DNA of 32,261 nucleotides from CAZDUS01 sp964609375. GTDB taxonomy: Bacteria > Verrucomicrobiota > Kiritimatiellia > CAIKKV01 > CAITUY01. The notes beneath the pieces are model-generated. The model had not been told where the DNA came from, ran no database searches, and was given only the letters and a program-made list of their open reading frames with translations. The translations under genes and the position numbers were made by a program. Shown here piece after piece: positions 22,178-29,350 of the stretch (the first letter of the stretch is position 1; every line of letters begins with the position of its first letter). The stretch covers positions 1-32,261 of the forward strand of contig CAZSSA010000014.1 of the NCBI GenBank assembly GCA_964609375.1, read 5' to 3'.

Positions 22178-22755
22178 GCTGATTCTCCCGATCTATTCAA
22201 GTCTACAAGTTGTTTCTTCAAGTTGGTGATGGCGTAATGCATTCTGGCCAGGGCCGTATTAATGGAAACCTTTTGTATTCGTGCGATTTCCTTGAAAGCC
22301 AGTCCTGCCTCCATTCTCATTAAAAACACTTCCTTTTGCTCCGCTGAAATTGTTGCCAGGGCCTTCTGTATCCGCTCAGCTGTTTCCTGCCCCCCTAAGG
22401 TGGCATAGGGACCTGGCCTTGAATCCGGAACCGTGTCCATCAAGGACGGTCCATGTTCACCATCGGCGCTCCCGTCCAGAGTGACGACTGGTTTCCTGGA
22501 ACGCACCCGGTCAATGACCAGATTATGGGCAATCCGGAATATCCACCCCCGGAACCGCCCTGATTTATACGCGCCAGATTTTTGGATGACCTTCATCCAG
22601 ACATCCTGAAAGATCTCTTCGGCGTCATGCGACGAATACACCATTCGGAGGATAAACCCGTATAGCGCCTTTCGATGGCGGTTCACTAATTCCTCCAAGG
22701 CGTCTACGTCACCTCTCGCATAGGACGCCAGCAGGTCTTCGTCGCTTAGATCCAT
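22174..22755 (-). CDS. ECF-type RNA polymerase sigma factor (RpoE-like)
   Basis: A 193-residue sigma70-family extracytoplasmic-function factor. Region 2 contains HRKALYGFILRMVYSSHDAE, followed by EEIFQDVWMKV and FRGWIFRIAHNLVIDRVR. Region 4 contains ISAEQKEVFLMRMEAGLAFK, then the helix-turn-helix EIARIQKVSINTALARMHYA. ATG 22755 gives the usual start (MDLSDEDLLASYARGD). GTG 22779 is an in-frame alternative, and neither has a well-spaced ribosome binding site. It is coupled to the anti-sigma gene downstream. Base composition differs from its neighbours: the + strand is C-rich here but G-rich around it. The target promoters are unknown. Confidence 0.93.
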   Translation of the reverse strand: MDLSDEDLLASYARGDVDALEELVNRHRKALYGFILRMVYSSHDAEEIFQDVWMKVIQKSGAYKSGRFRGWIFRIAHNLVIDRVRSRKPVVTLDGSADGEHGPSLMDTVPDSRPGPYATLGGQETAERIQKALATISAEQKEVFLMRMEAGLAFKEIARIQKVSINTALARMHYAITNLKKQLVDLNRSGESA

Positions 22756-22840
22756 TGAGAAGGTCTTTCCTCTATTCACATGTCTCTAATATCCTAAACG
22801 GATAGAGGGTGGCGATTATTTTAAGGAGATTGAAGAAATT

Positions 22841-22854
22841 ACAAGTTGACTTGT
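22841..22854. promoter_or_regulatory. Inverted repeat overlapping the rpsT -35 element
   Basis: ACAAGT (22841-22846), two bases, then ACTTGT (22849-22854) form a perfect 6+6 dyad. It covers the -35 hexamer TTGACT (22846-22851), where a bound repressor would block rpsT transcription. This is also the divergent spacer of the ECF sigma gene. Confidence 0.4.
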
Positions 22855-22873
22855 GTTGCCGGGCGGTTATTAT
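22846..22873 (+). promoter_or_regulatory. Sigma70-type promoter of rpsT
   Basis: TTGACT (22846-22851), a 16-base spacer and TATTAT (22868-22873) match the consensus at five of six positions each. The start would be near 22880, giving a leader of about 46 bases. Confidence 0.7.
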
Positions 22874-22886
22874 GCCAGCGTTTTTT

Positions 22887-22899
22887 CCCTGATTCAGGG
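22887..22899 (+). other. Small hairpin in the rpsT leader
   Basis: CCCTG (22887-22891) and CAGGG (22895-22899) pair across an ATT loop, 26 bases before the rpsT start codon. S20 synthesis is autoregulated at translation in E. coli. A similar role here is only a possibility. Confidence 0.25.
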
Positions 22900-22925
22900 C
22901 AATTCTCGAGCAAGGAAGCAAACAT

Positions 22926-23189
22926 ATGCCGAACATTAAGAGTGCAGCAAAGCGTGCCGGCCAAGCCGAAGTGCGTCATCTGCGGAATCGCAGTACCAAG
23001 AGTGCCATCGCGACCGCGCGGCGGGTATTTATCGTGGCGGTTGAGTCCAAGGATAAGAAGAATGCCATGGAGAAATTCAAGGCTATTTGTTCGATTCTTG
23101 ATAAGTCGGCCAAGCGTGGGATTATCAAGAAAAATACGGCGGATCGAGGGAAGGCTCGTTGCTCTGCGATGATTGCCAAGATGGCTTAA
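22926..23189 (+). CDS. rpsT: 30S ribosomal protein S20
   Basis: An 87-residue, very basic protein matching bS20, which binds 16S rRNA early in small-subunit assembly. It begins with PNIKSAAKRAGQAEVRHLRN and continues through the typical long helices to SAKRGIIKKNTADRGKARC near the C-terminus. AAGGA nine bases before ATG 22926 is the ribosome binding site. It is a single-gene unit with its own promoter and a strong terminator, as is common for rpsT. No unusual residues are apparent. Confidence 0.97.
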   Translation: MPNIKSAAKRAGQAEVRHLRNRSTKSAIATARRVFIVAVESKDKKNAMEKFKAICSILDKSAKRGIIKKNTADRGKARCSAMIAKMA

Positions 23190-23207
23190 AGAATCTGGCA
23201 ATGGCTT

Positions 23208-23246
23208 GCCGTGTCGGGTGGGGAACCATCGGCACGGCTTTTTTTT
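23208..23246 (+). terminator. Rho-independent terminator of rpsT
   Basis: GCCGTG (23208-23213) pairs with CACGGC (23233-23238). An inner stem GGTGG/CCATC caps with a GGAA tetraloop. Eight T residues (23239-23246) follow immediately. This is the clearest intrinsic terminator in the window, 19 bases after the rpsT stop. Confidence 0.9.
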
Positions 23247-23277
23247 GGGGTGGTGGGGTGGATCTGCCCCTGTTGCG

Positions 23278-23799
23278 TTACCAGTGTTCCACGATGGTTC
23301 GGACGATGCGATGGGCAAGGTCGTCGGCGGCCTCCGGAAGCGCGTCGCGGCGAGCGCTGGGTAAATCCGTGAGTGCTTCAAAGTCCGCATAGCCTTCCAC
23401 GCGGAGAGGGCCGGCAAGAATTTCCCTGCCTGGCAACCGGAGCCATGTCATTTCCGCCACAAGCGTCAGCCGGTATTCCCGGGCGGTTGTTGCCTTATCG
23501 GATCGATATCGCAAGGGGGACAGTTTGTATTTCTTCAGGGTTACTTCCACCACGGTATCCGCGGTGCTGCGATCGGCGACTTTCAGGGAGCCGTCTTTTT
23601 GGAATTCCTGAATGGTGGCGCTGGTGGTCAACGTTTCCAGTGCGGGCTCGCCTGATTGGTTAACAAACACCGGGACGGCCACGGAATGGATATTAGGGGG
23701 GAGATTGCTGCCGAGTTTGTATCCCACGCATCCCGACAAAGGAGAGAGTAGTAAGGCGGTGATGCCTAGAGAGGCGAAGGATAGGGCGATTGTTTTCAT
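23278..23799 (-). CDS. lptE: LptE-like LPS-assembly lipoprotein
   Basis: A 173-residue lipoprotein with a signal peptide ending in lipobox PLSGC (lipidated C24). GYKLGSNLPPNIHSVAVPVF and the following hydrophilic beta-rich body match the LptE family, the outer-membrane plug that works with LptD to deliver lipopolysaccharide to the cell surface. Family divergence is high, so the assignment rests on the N-terminal GY...LP..I..V.VP pattern, length and lipobox. ATG 23799 overlaps the stop of the upstream BamD-like gene (ATGA), with GAGG 11 bases upstream. It converges on the rpsT terminator. lptD is not in the window. Confidence 0.82.
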   Translation of the reverse strand: MKTIALSFASLGITALLLSPLSGCVGYKLGSNLPPNIHSVAVPVFVNQSGEPALETLTTSATIQEFQKDGSLKVADRSTADTVVEVTLKKYKLSPLRYRSDKATTAREYRLTLVAEMTWLRLPGREILAGPLRVEGYADFEALTDLPSARRDALPEAADDLAHRIVRTIVEHW

Positions 23800-24791
23800 G
23801 GTTTTGTTTTCCTCAGTTGATCAATGCGTTGTTGAGCTGTTGCGGCAAGTTCGGACGACGGGAAGTTTTTGACGAAATCCTCGTAGGCGAGCAAGGCGGC
23901 CTCGGGGCGGCGTGAAAGTTTGTCATAGAATTGTGCTCGAGCATAAGCCATGGAGATGCGGCGGGTGTTCAGAGTGAGCAGATAGGCTTCCGCCGTAGAG
24001 ACATCCGGGCTTTCGGGGTGGGAGCGGATGAAATCCACCAATGCGGCGCGGGCGGCATTGAGTGCATTTTCGTCATTTTTGCGTTGATCGGCGAGGCGGT
24101 AGAGGCAATAGGCCTCTCGAAAGGAAGCCTGACTGACCCATGAACTTGACGGGTAGCGATTCTGAAGCGTTTCGTAGGCGGCTATGGCTTCCTCGTCTTC
24201 GTCGTTCAATTCGTGAATCCGCCCGATATTGAACTGTGCCTGAGGGGATTTCTCCCAGGACGGAGCGTTCTGGATTATTTTCTCAAAGAGAGGTAAGGCA
24301 CGTTCGGGAGACTCAAACCCCGGGAGAAGCAGGAATTGGCCGGTTTTGGCATGCATCAGGTATGTGGCGATTTGAAACTGAAGTTCCAGGACTTCCACGT
24401 AATTGAATTGTCCCGGATAATTATCAATGAGGTACTGATATTCATTGAAGGCATCTTCATAATGTCCACGCTGTTGGAGGATTTTGGCGAGAGCCAGCTG
24501 GGCTGGTGCTGCCTTGGGGGAGTCCGGCCATGCATAGATGAGCGCCTGATAGGCATTGGCGGCTCTGCGCAGACTCCCGGAGCGGTACAAACCATAGGCG
24601 AAGGTTTCCTGTTCGGCAACGCCAGACTTGTTCGGGTAACGGTACCAGTGTGTGCCGCGTTTGATTTTTGTTTTTTCAATGTGAACGGTGGAGGGGGATT
24701 CAGGCGATGACCATGAGTCAGAACCGGCCGCTAGAAGTGCTGAACCTCGGGAGACGATCAACAGCAGAATAAAATAAACAAGTACTCGCAT
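23796..24791 (-). CDS. Exported TPR protein, BamD/YbgF-like
   Basis: A 331-residue protein with an N-terminal signal segment (about 1-22, ending LLAAG) but no lipobox cysteine. Tandem TPR-like helical pairs follow from about residue 65 to the end: AALIYAWPDSPKA-type, EYQYLIDNYPG, YETLQNRYPSSSW and YEDFVKNFPSSEL. Their Tyr/Pro spacing is that of BamD and YbgF (CpoB), which act in outer-membrane protein assembly and envelope constriction. Coupling to lptE supports an envelope role. The missing lipobox argues against a standard BamD. ATG 24791 has no evident Shine-Dalgarno. Confidence 0.8.
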   Translation of the reverse strand: MRVLVYFILLLIVSRGSALLAAGSDSWSSPESPSTVHIEKTKIKRGTHWYRYPNKSGVAEQETFAYGLYRSGSLRRAANAYQALIYAWPDSPKAAPAQLALAKILQQRGHYEDAFNEYQYLIDNYPGQFNYVEVLELQFQIATYLMHAKTGQFLLLPGFESPERALPLFEKIIQNAPSWEKSPQAQFNIGRIHELNDEDEEAIAAYETLQNRYPSSSWVSQASFREAYCLYRLADQRKNDENALNAARAALVDFIRSHPESPDVSTAEAYLLTLNTRRISMAYARAQFYDKLSRRPEAALLAYEDFVKNFPSSELAATAQQRIDQLRKTKP

Positions 24792-24903
24792 AATGGGAGG
24801 TACTCTAGGGGGGGCACGCCGATGTGGTCAAGCACTTTGGGTGTAAGCAAGGTGCCGTTGCCGATGCCGGATGGTCATTAAGGTAATTTTGAGGCTTTGT
24901 ACT

Positions 24904-24928
24904 TGTATCCATTGTAAATCCAGATACA
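24904..24928. promoter_or_regulatory. Inverted repeat upstream of hom
   Basis: TGTATC (24904-24909) and GATACA (24923-24928) are perfect inverted repeats with centres about two helical turns apart (19 bases between half-site starts). They lie 77 bases before the hom ATG, within the 213-base spacer shared with the BamD-like gene. This geometry fits an operator for a dimeric repressor. Confidence 0.35.
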
Positions 24929-24943
24929 GTGACACCGTTTTAC

Positions 24944-24959
24944 GCTTTTTGCGAAAAGC
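24944..24959 (+). other. Hairpin in the hom leader region
   Basis: GCTTTT (24944-24949) pairs perfectly with AAAAGC (24954-24959) across TGCG. It sits 45 bases before the hom start and 15 bases after the inverted repeat. It lacks the GC-rich stem expected of a terminator. A leader or attenuation role is possible, but no leader peptide is seen. Confidence 0.3.
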
Positions 24960-25004
24960 TGCCATTTTCGGGCGGTATGATGGCGTAATAAGGGGAATCC
25001 GGAT

Positions 25005-26312
25005 ATGAAGGAAATTGGAGTAGGACTGTTGGGCTTTGGCACGGTGGGAGCCGGGGTTGTGGAGACATTGCAGCGGAACGGCAAGCTGTTGGCGGAGCGA
25101 ACCGGCGTGATGCCTGTGTTGCGGGGAATCGCGGATATCGATATTGAGCGAGACCGTGGCGTGAAGGTGGATCCTGCCATTCTGACGCGGGATGCGGTTG
25201 CGCTGGTGAATGATCCGAGGGTGCAAATTGTGGTTGAACTGATTGGCGGAACGACGATTGCCAAGACACTGGTGCTGCAGGCGTTACGAGCAGGCAAGCC
25301 GGTGGTGACGGCCAACAAGGCGCTTCTGGCCGAGCACGGCGAAGAAATCCTGGCGCTGGCGGCTGAGCAGAAGACAGATGTCTGGTTTGAGGCCAGTGTG
25401 GCGGGCGGCATTCCGATTATTCGGGCCTTACGGGAAGGTCTTGTGGCGAATCGGATTGAGGCGATGTTCGGGATCCTCAATGGGACGTGCAATTACATTC
25501 TGACGCGGATGGAGCGGGAGCAGATGACGTTTGAGCATGCGCTGAAGGAAGCGCAGGCGGCAGGTTATGCGGAAGCCGATCCGGGGTTGGATGTTGATGG
25601 ATTTGACACGGCGCATAAGGCGGCTATTTTGGCATCGCTGGCGTATGGTATCCGTGTTCCCATGAGCAAGGTGAATGTGGAGGGTATCCGGGGATTGGCG
25701 AAAATGGATATCGAATGTGCGCGTAGCCTGGGATACCGGGTGAAATTGCTGGCGGTGATTAAAAACGAGAGTGGTGCCATTGATGTTCGGGTTCATCCGA
25801 CGTTGGTGCCGTTGGATCACATGCTGGCGTCTGTGATGGGCGTTTTCAATGCCGTCGTGGTGAACGGGGATATTGTGGGGCAGACGGTTTATTATGGACG
25901 GGGCGCGGGGCGATTGCCGACGGCGAGTGCCGTCGTGAGTGATATTAGTGATGCGGCGCGTTGCCTGGCATCGGGCACGGGGATTGAGCGGACAGCCTTG
26001 GCGAACGCGGGTTCGGTGTCGTTCCGGGCAATTGGTGATGTGAGGAGCCGGTTTTACCTGCGCCTGATGTTGCCGGATAAGCCCGGTGTGATGGGAACGG
26101 TGGCCACGGTGCTGGGGCAGCACAATATCAGTCTGGCCTCCGTGTTGCAGAAGGAACCACATTCGGGTGGACGGAGTGTTCCGGTGATCATCCTGACGCA
26201 CCCGGCACGGGAGCGGGATGTTGAAGTGGCGATAAGGACGCTTGAGGAGATGCAGGCGATTGGGACAAAATCGGTTAGGCTACGGGTGGAAGACCTGGGA
26301 ATAGAGAAGTGA
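25005..26312 (+). CDS. hom: Homoserine dehydrogenase
   Basis: A 435-residue enzyme that reduces aspartate-4-semialdehyde to homoserine, the branch point to threonine and methionine. The N-terminal Rossmann domain starts GLLGFGTVGAGVVETL (7-22). VVTANKALLAEHG, the catalytic-domain signature AGGIPIIRALREGLVAN, and GILNGTCNYILTRM are all typical. LDVDGFDTAHKAAILA follows. A C-terminal ACT domain (about 350-435, FYLRLMLPDKPGVMGTVATV) suggests feedback control, usually by threonine. AAGGGG nine bases before ATG 25005 is the ribosome binding site. lysC follows at once, with a possible GTGA overlap. Confidence 0.97.
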   Translation: MKEIGVGLLGFGTVGAGVVETLQRNGKLLAERTGVMPVLRGIADIDIERDRGVKVDPAILTRDAVALVNDPRVQIVVELIGGTTIAKTLVLQALRAGKPVVTANKALLAEHGEEILALAAEQKTDVWFEASVAGGIPIIRALREGLVANRIEAMFGILNGTCNYILTRMEREQMTFEHALKEAQAAGYAEADPGLDVDGFDTAHKAAILASLAYGIRVPMSKVNVEGIRGLAKMDIECARSLGYRVKLLAVIKNESGAIDVRVHPTLVPLDHMLASVMGVFNAVVVNGDIVGQTVYYGRGAGRLPTASAVVSDISDAARCLASGTGIERTALANAGSVSFRAIGDVRSRFYLRLMLPDKPGVMGTVATVLGQHNISLASVLQKEPHSGGRSVPVIILTHPARERDVEVAIRTLEEMQAIGTKSVRLRVEDLGIEK

Positions 26313-26314
26313 TT

Positions 26315-27691
26315 ATGACAAAGCAGGATAGCGGCAGGTTTGTGGTTTCGAAGTTTGGTGGGACCAGTGTGGCTGATGCAGCCCAGATCCTGAAGGTATG
26401 TGATATTGCCAGAATGGATCCGGCGCGGCGCGTGATTGTTGTATCGGCTCCCGGAAAGCGGAATTCAACGGACACCAAGGTGACGGACATGCTGATTGCG
26501 TGTGCGGAAGCAAGGTTGTCCGGCCGTTCGGCGGACGCCGAGGTGAAGGCGATTGTCGAGCGGTACGCGGATATCCAGCGGGCGGCCGGTATCGGGGTGG
26601 GTGTGATCATCGAGATTGAACGCGACTTGCAGGCGCGCGTGAATTCCGACCGGTCGCACAAGGGCCGGTTCATGGATTTGCTCAAGGCGGCGGGTGAGGA
26701 CAACAACGCAAAACTGGTGGCGGAAATATTCCGGAAGAACGGCATTGATGCGCATTACGTCAATCCGCGTGACGCCGGGATGCTGTTGAGTGACGACTTT
26801 GGCAATGCCATGGTTTTGCCGGAATCGTACGAGAAACTGGCGGTGCTGAAGTCAGCGCCGGGAGTGACAATATTCCCGGGGTTCTTCGGGTATACGAAGA
26901 CCGGGGAGGTGGCGACGTTCCCCCGCGGCGGGTCTGATATTACGGGGGCGATTCTGGCGGCGGCGGTGAAGGCTGATGTTTATGAGAATTTTACCGATGT
27001 GGATTCGGTGTTTGCGGCGGATCCGCGGATTATTTCAGGAGCCAGGGCCATTGATTTGCTGACGTATCGCGAGATGCGGGAATTGGCCTATGCGGGATTC
27101 GGGGTGTTCCACGATGAAGCCATTGTGCCGGCGGTCCGGGCTGGAATTCCAATTAATATCCGGAACACCAATCGCCCGGAGGCGCCGGGGACGCAGATTG
27201 TTCCCAGTCGGCCTTACCATGGCGGAGAGGTTCTTGGGATTGCCAGTTCGGACGGATTCAGCGCCTTGTATGTGGACAAGTATCTCATGAACCGTGAGGT
27301 TGGGTTCGGTCGGCGTCTGCTTCAAATACTGGAAGACGAGGGATTGTCCTACGAGCATGCGCCGTCGGGAATTGATAACACGTCGGTGATTTTGAGGGAG
27401 AAGGATTTTACAGCAGAAAAAGAAACGCGCATCTGTCAGCGCATCAAGGCTGAGCTGGGTTCCGACAATATTGACATTGATCGCGGTTTGGCGCTGGTCA
27501 TGATTGTTGGTGAAGGGATGCATTACACGGTGGGAGTTGCGGCGCGGGCAACGACGGCCCTGGCGAATGCCGGCGTGAACCTGGAGATGTTAAATCAGGG
27601 TCCCTCCGAGATCAGCATGATGTTCGGAGTAAAGGCTGTTGATCGCAAGAAAGCGGTGCAGGCCCTCTATCAGGCGTTTTTTCAGACCTGA
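26315..27691 (+). CDS. lysC: Aspartate kinase
   Basis: A 458-residue aspartokinase that phosphorylates aspartate in the first step to lysine, threonine, methionine and diaminopimelate. The kinase signature KFGGTSV is at 13-19, and FPRGGSDITGA and YTVGVAARATTALANAGVNL are further markers. The C-terminal third holds two ACT-type regulatory segments, so lysine or threonine feedback is likely. It is a single-function enzyme, not fused to homoserine dehydrogenase, although the two genes are adjacent. ATG 26315 has GAGAAG five bases upstream. GTG 26309, overlapping the hom stop, is an alternative that adds two residues. The isozyme class is not determined. Confidence 0.95.
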   Translation: MTKQDSGRFVVSKFGGTSVADAAQILKVCDIARMDPARRVIVVSAPGKRNSTDTKVTDMLIACAEARLSGRSADAEVKAIVERYADIQRAAGIGVGVIIEIERDLQARVNSDRSHKGRFMDLLKAAGEDNNAKLVAEIFRKNGIDAHYVNPRDAGMLLSDDFGNAMVLPESYEKLAVLKSAPGVTIFPGFFGYTKTGEVATFPRGGSDITGAILAAAVKADVYENFTDVDSVFAADPRIISGARAIDLLTYREMRELAYAGFGVFHDEAIVPAVRAGIPINIRNTNRPEAPGTQIVPSRPYHGGEVLGIASSDGFSALYVDKYLMNREVGFGRRLLQILEDEGLSYEHAPSGIDNTSVILREKDFTAEKETRICQRIKAELGSDNIDIDRGLALVMIVGEGMHYTVGVAARATTALANAGVNLEMLNQGPSEISMMFGVKAVDRKKAVQALYQAFFQT

Positions 27692-27725
27692 GGCAAAATG
27701 CTAACGCGGCAGGAATGAGGCGTGA

Positions 27726-29330
27726 ATGAGTTCAAGGCGTAAAATATATATCTATGACACCACGTTGCGGGATGGTGCCCAGGGAGAAGGGATCTCTTTT
27801 TCCGGAACGGCCAAAATCCAGGCGGCGCTCCGCATGGATGAATTCGGGGTGGATTACATCGAAGGCGGATATGCGGGCTCCAATCCCAAGGATCTGGATT
27901 TCTTCCGCGAGGTCAAGCGGCATTCATTGCGCCGGGCCAAGGTGGCGGCATTCGGAAGTACTCGCCGTGCCGATGTGCGGGTGGGCGAGGATAATAATAT
28001 TCTGCGGTTGATCGAGGCGGATACGCCTGTGGTGACGTTCTTCGGCAAGGCCTGGATGCTGCATGTCAATGATGTCCTCAAGACGACGCGGGATGAAAAC
28101 CGGCGGATGATTGAAGACACGGTTCGTTATCTCAAGGAACGCGGACGGGAAGTCATCTTTGATGCCGAGCATTTCTTTGACGGGTACAAGGATAATTCCG
28201 TGTTTGCCATGGACATGGTGAAGGCGGCGATAGAGGCCGGTGCGGATTCGGTGGTATTGTGCGATACCAATGGCGGGTCTCTGCCGCATGAGGTTTACGG
28301 GATCACATCGGAAGTGGTGAAGGCTTTTCCGGTACCCATCGGGATCCACACACACAATGATGCCGGCATGGCGGTGTCGACAACCCTGGAAGCCGTACGG
28401 GCTGGCGCCACGCATGTTCAAGGAACGATCAACGGCTATGGCGAACGGACGGGGAATGCAAACCTGTGCACCATTATCCCCAACTTGGAACTCAAGATGG
28501 GATTGCAGGCTGTGCCCGAGGGGTCGGTCAAGCGGTTGAGAGCCCTCTCGCTGTTCATGGATGATCTGGTTAATGTCCGGCATGACGGCAAGGCTCCGTA
28601 TGTGGGGGATAGCGCCTTTTCGCACAAAGCCGGAATGCATGTGAATGCGGTGCAGAAGAATCCGCGGACGTTCGAGCATGTTGCCCCTGATACCGTGGGA
28701 AATGAGCGGCGGGTGCTGATCTCGGAGGGATCCGGGGCGAGCAGCGTTCTGCTGAAAGCTATTGAGTTGGGGGTTGATCTCAAGAAATCTTCACCCGAAG
28801 TGAAGGATATCCTGGAGTCGCTGAAGGAGCTTGAGCGTCAGGGGTATGCCTATGAAGCGGCGGATGCTTCGTTCCGGATGCTGGTTCAGAAAGTTCTCAA
28901 CAAGCACAAGTCCTTTTTTGAGCTTGAAGGATTCCGAGTCATCATTGAGAAGGCAGGAGCGCATGCTTCCTGTGTTTCCGAGGCGAGTGTCAAAGTGCGG
29001 GTCGGCGGTGAAGTCGAACACATGGTTGCCGAGGGGGATGGTCCGGTCAATGCGTTGGATCGCGCGTTACGCAAGGCCCTGATCCGGTTTTATCCGGAAA
29101 TTGAGCAAGTGCAGTTGACGGATTTCCGGGTGCGTATTCTGGATCCTGAAGAGGCGACGGCGGCCAAGACCCGTGTTATTATTGAATCCGGTGATGGGAA
29201 AGAGACGTGGGGAACGGTGGGGGTCTCCGGAAATATTATTGAGGCTTCGTGGGAGGCGTTGGTGGACAGCGTGGAATATAAGCTGTTTCGTGACGAGGAA
29301 AAGCGCCGGGCGTCCGGCAATGGCAAGTAA
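27726..29330 (+). CDS. cimA: (R)-Citramalate synthase
   Basis: A 534-residue member of the HMGL/isopropylmalate synthase family, of the CimA type with a long C-terminal LeuA-type allosteric domain. It condenses pyruvate and acetyl-CoA to citramalate, opening the threonine-independent route to isoleucine. Metal and catalytic motifs are DTTLRDGAQGEG (11-22), HTHNDAG (from H208) and the glycine-rich GTINGYGERTGNANL. The N-terminus and the insertion with DAEHFFDGYKDN separate it from 2-isopropylmalate synthase. GAGG five bases before ATG 27726 is a good ribosome binding site. It lies between lysC and valS. Isoleucine feedback through the C-terminal domain is expected from the family. Confidence 0.93.
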   Translation: MSSRRKIYIYDTTLRDGAQGEGISFSGTAKIQAALRMDEFGVDYIEGGYAGSNPKDLDFFREVKRHSLRRAKVAAFGSTRRADVRVGEDNNILRLIEADTPVVTFFGKAWMLHVNDVLKTTRDENRRMIEDTVRYLKERGREVIFDAEHFFDGYKDNSVFAMDMVKAAIEAGADSVVLCDTNGGSLPHEVYGITSEVVKAFPVPIGIHTHNDAGMAVSTTLEAVRAGATHVQGTINGYGERTGNANLCTIIPNLELKMGLQAVPEGSVKRLRALSLFMDDLVNVRHDGKAPYVGDSAFSHKAGMHVNAVQKNPRTFEHVAPDTVGNERRVLISEGSGASSVLLKAIELGVDLKKSSPEVKDILESLKELERQGYAYEAADASFRMLVQKVLNKHKSFFELEGFRVIIEKAGAHASCVSEASVKVRVGGEVEHMVAEGDGPVNALDRALRKALIRFYPEIEQVQLTDFRVRILDPEEATAAKTRVIIESGDGKETWGTVGVSGNIIEASWEALVDSVEYKLFRDEEKRRASGNGK

Positions 29331-29350
29331 ACGGGGATGATGGCGGGGGG

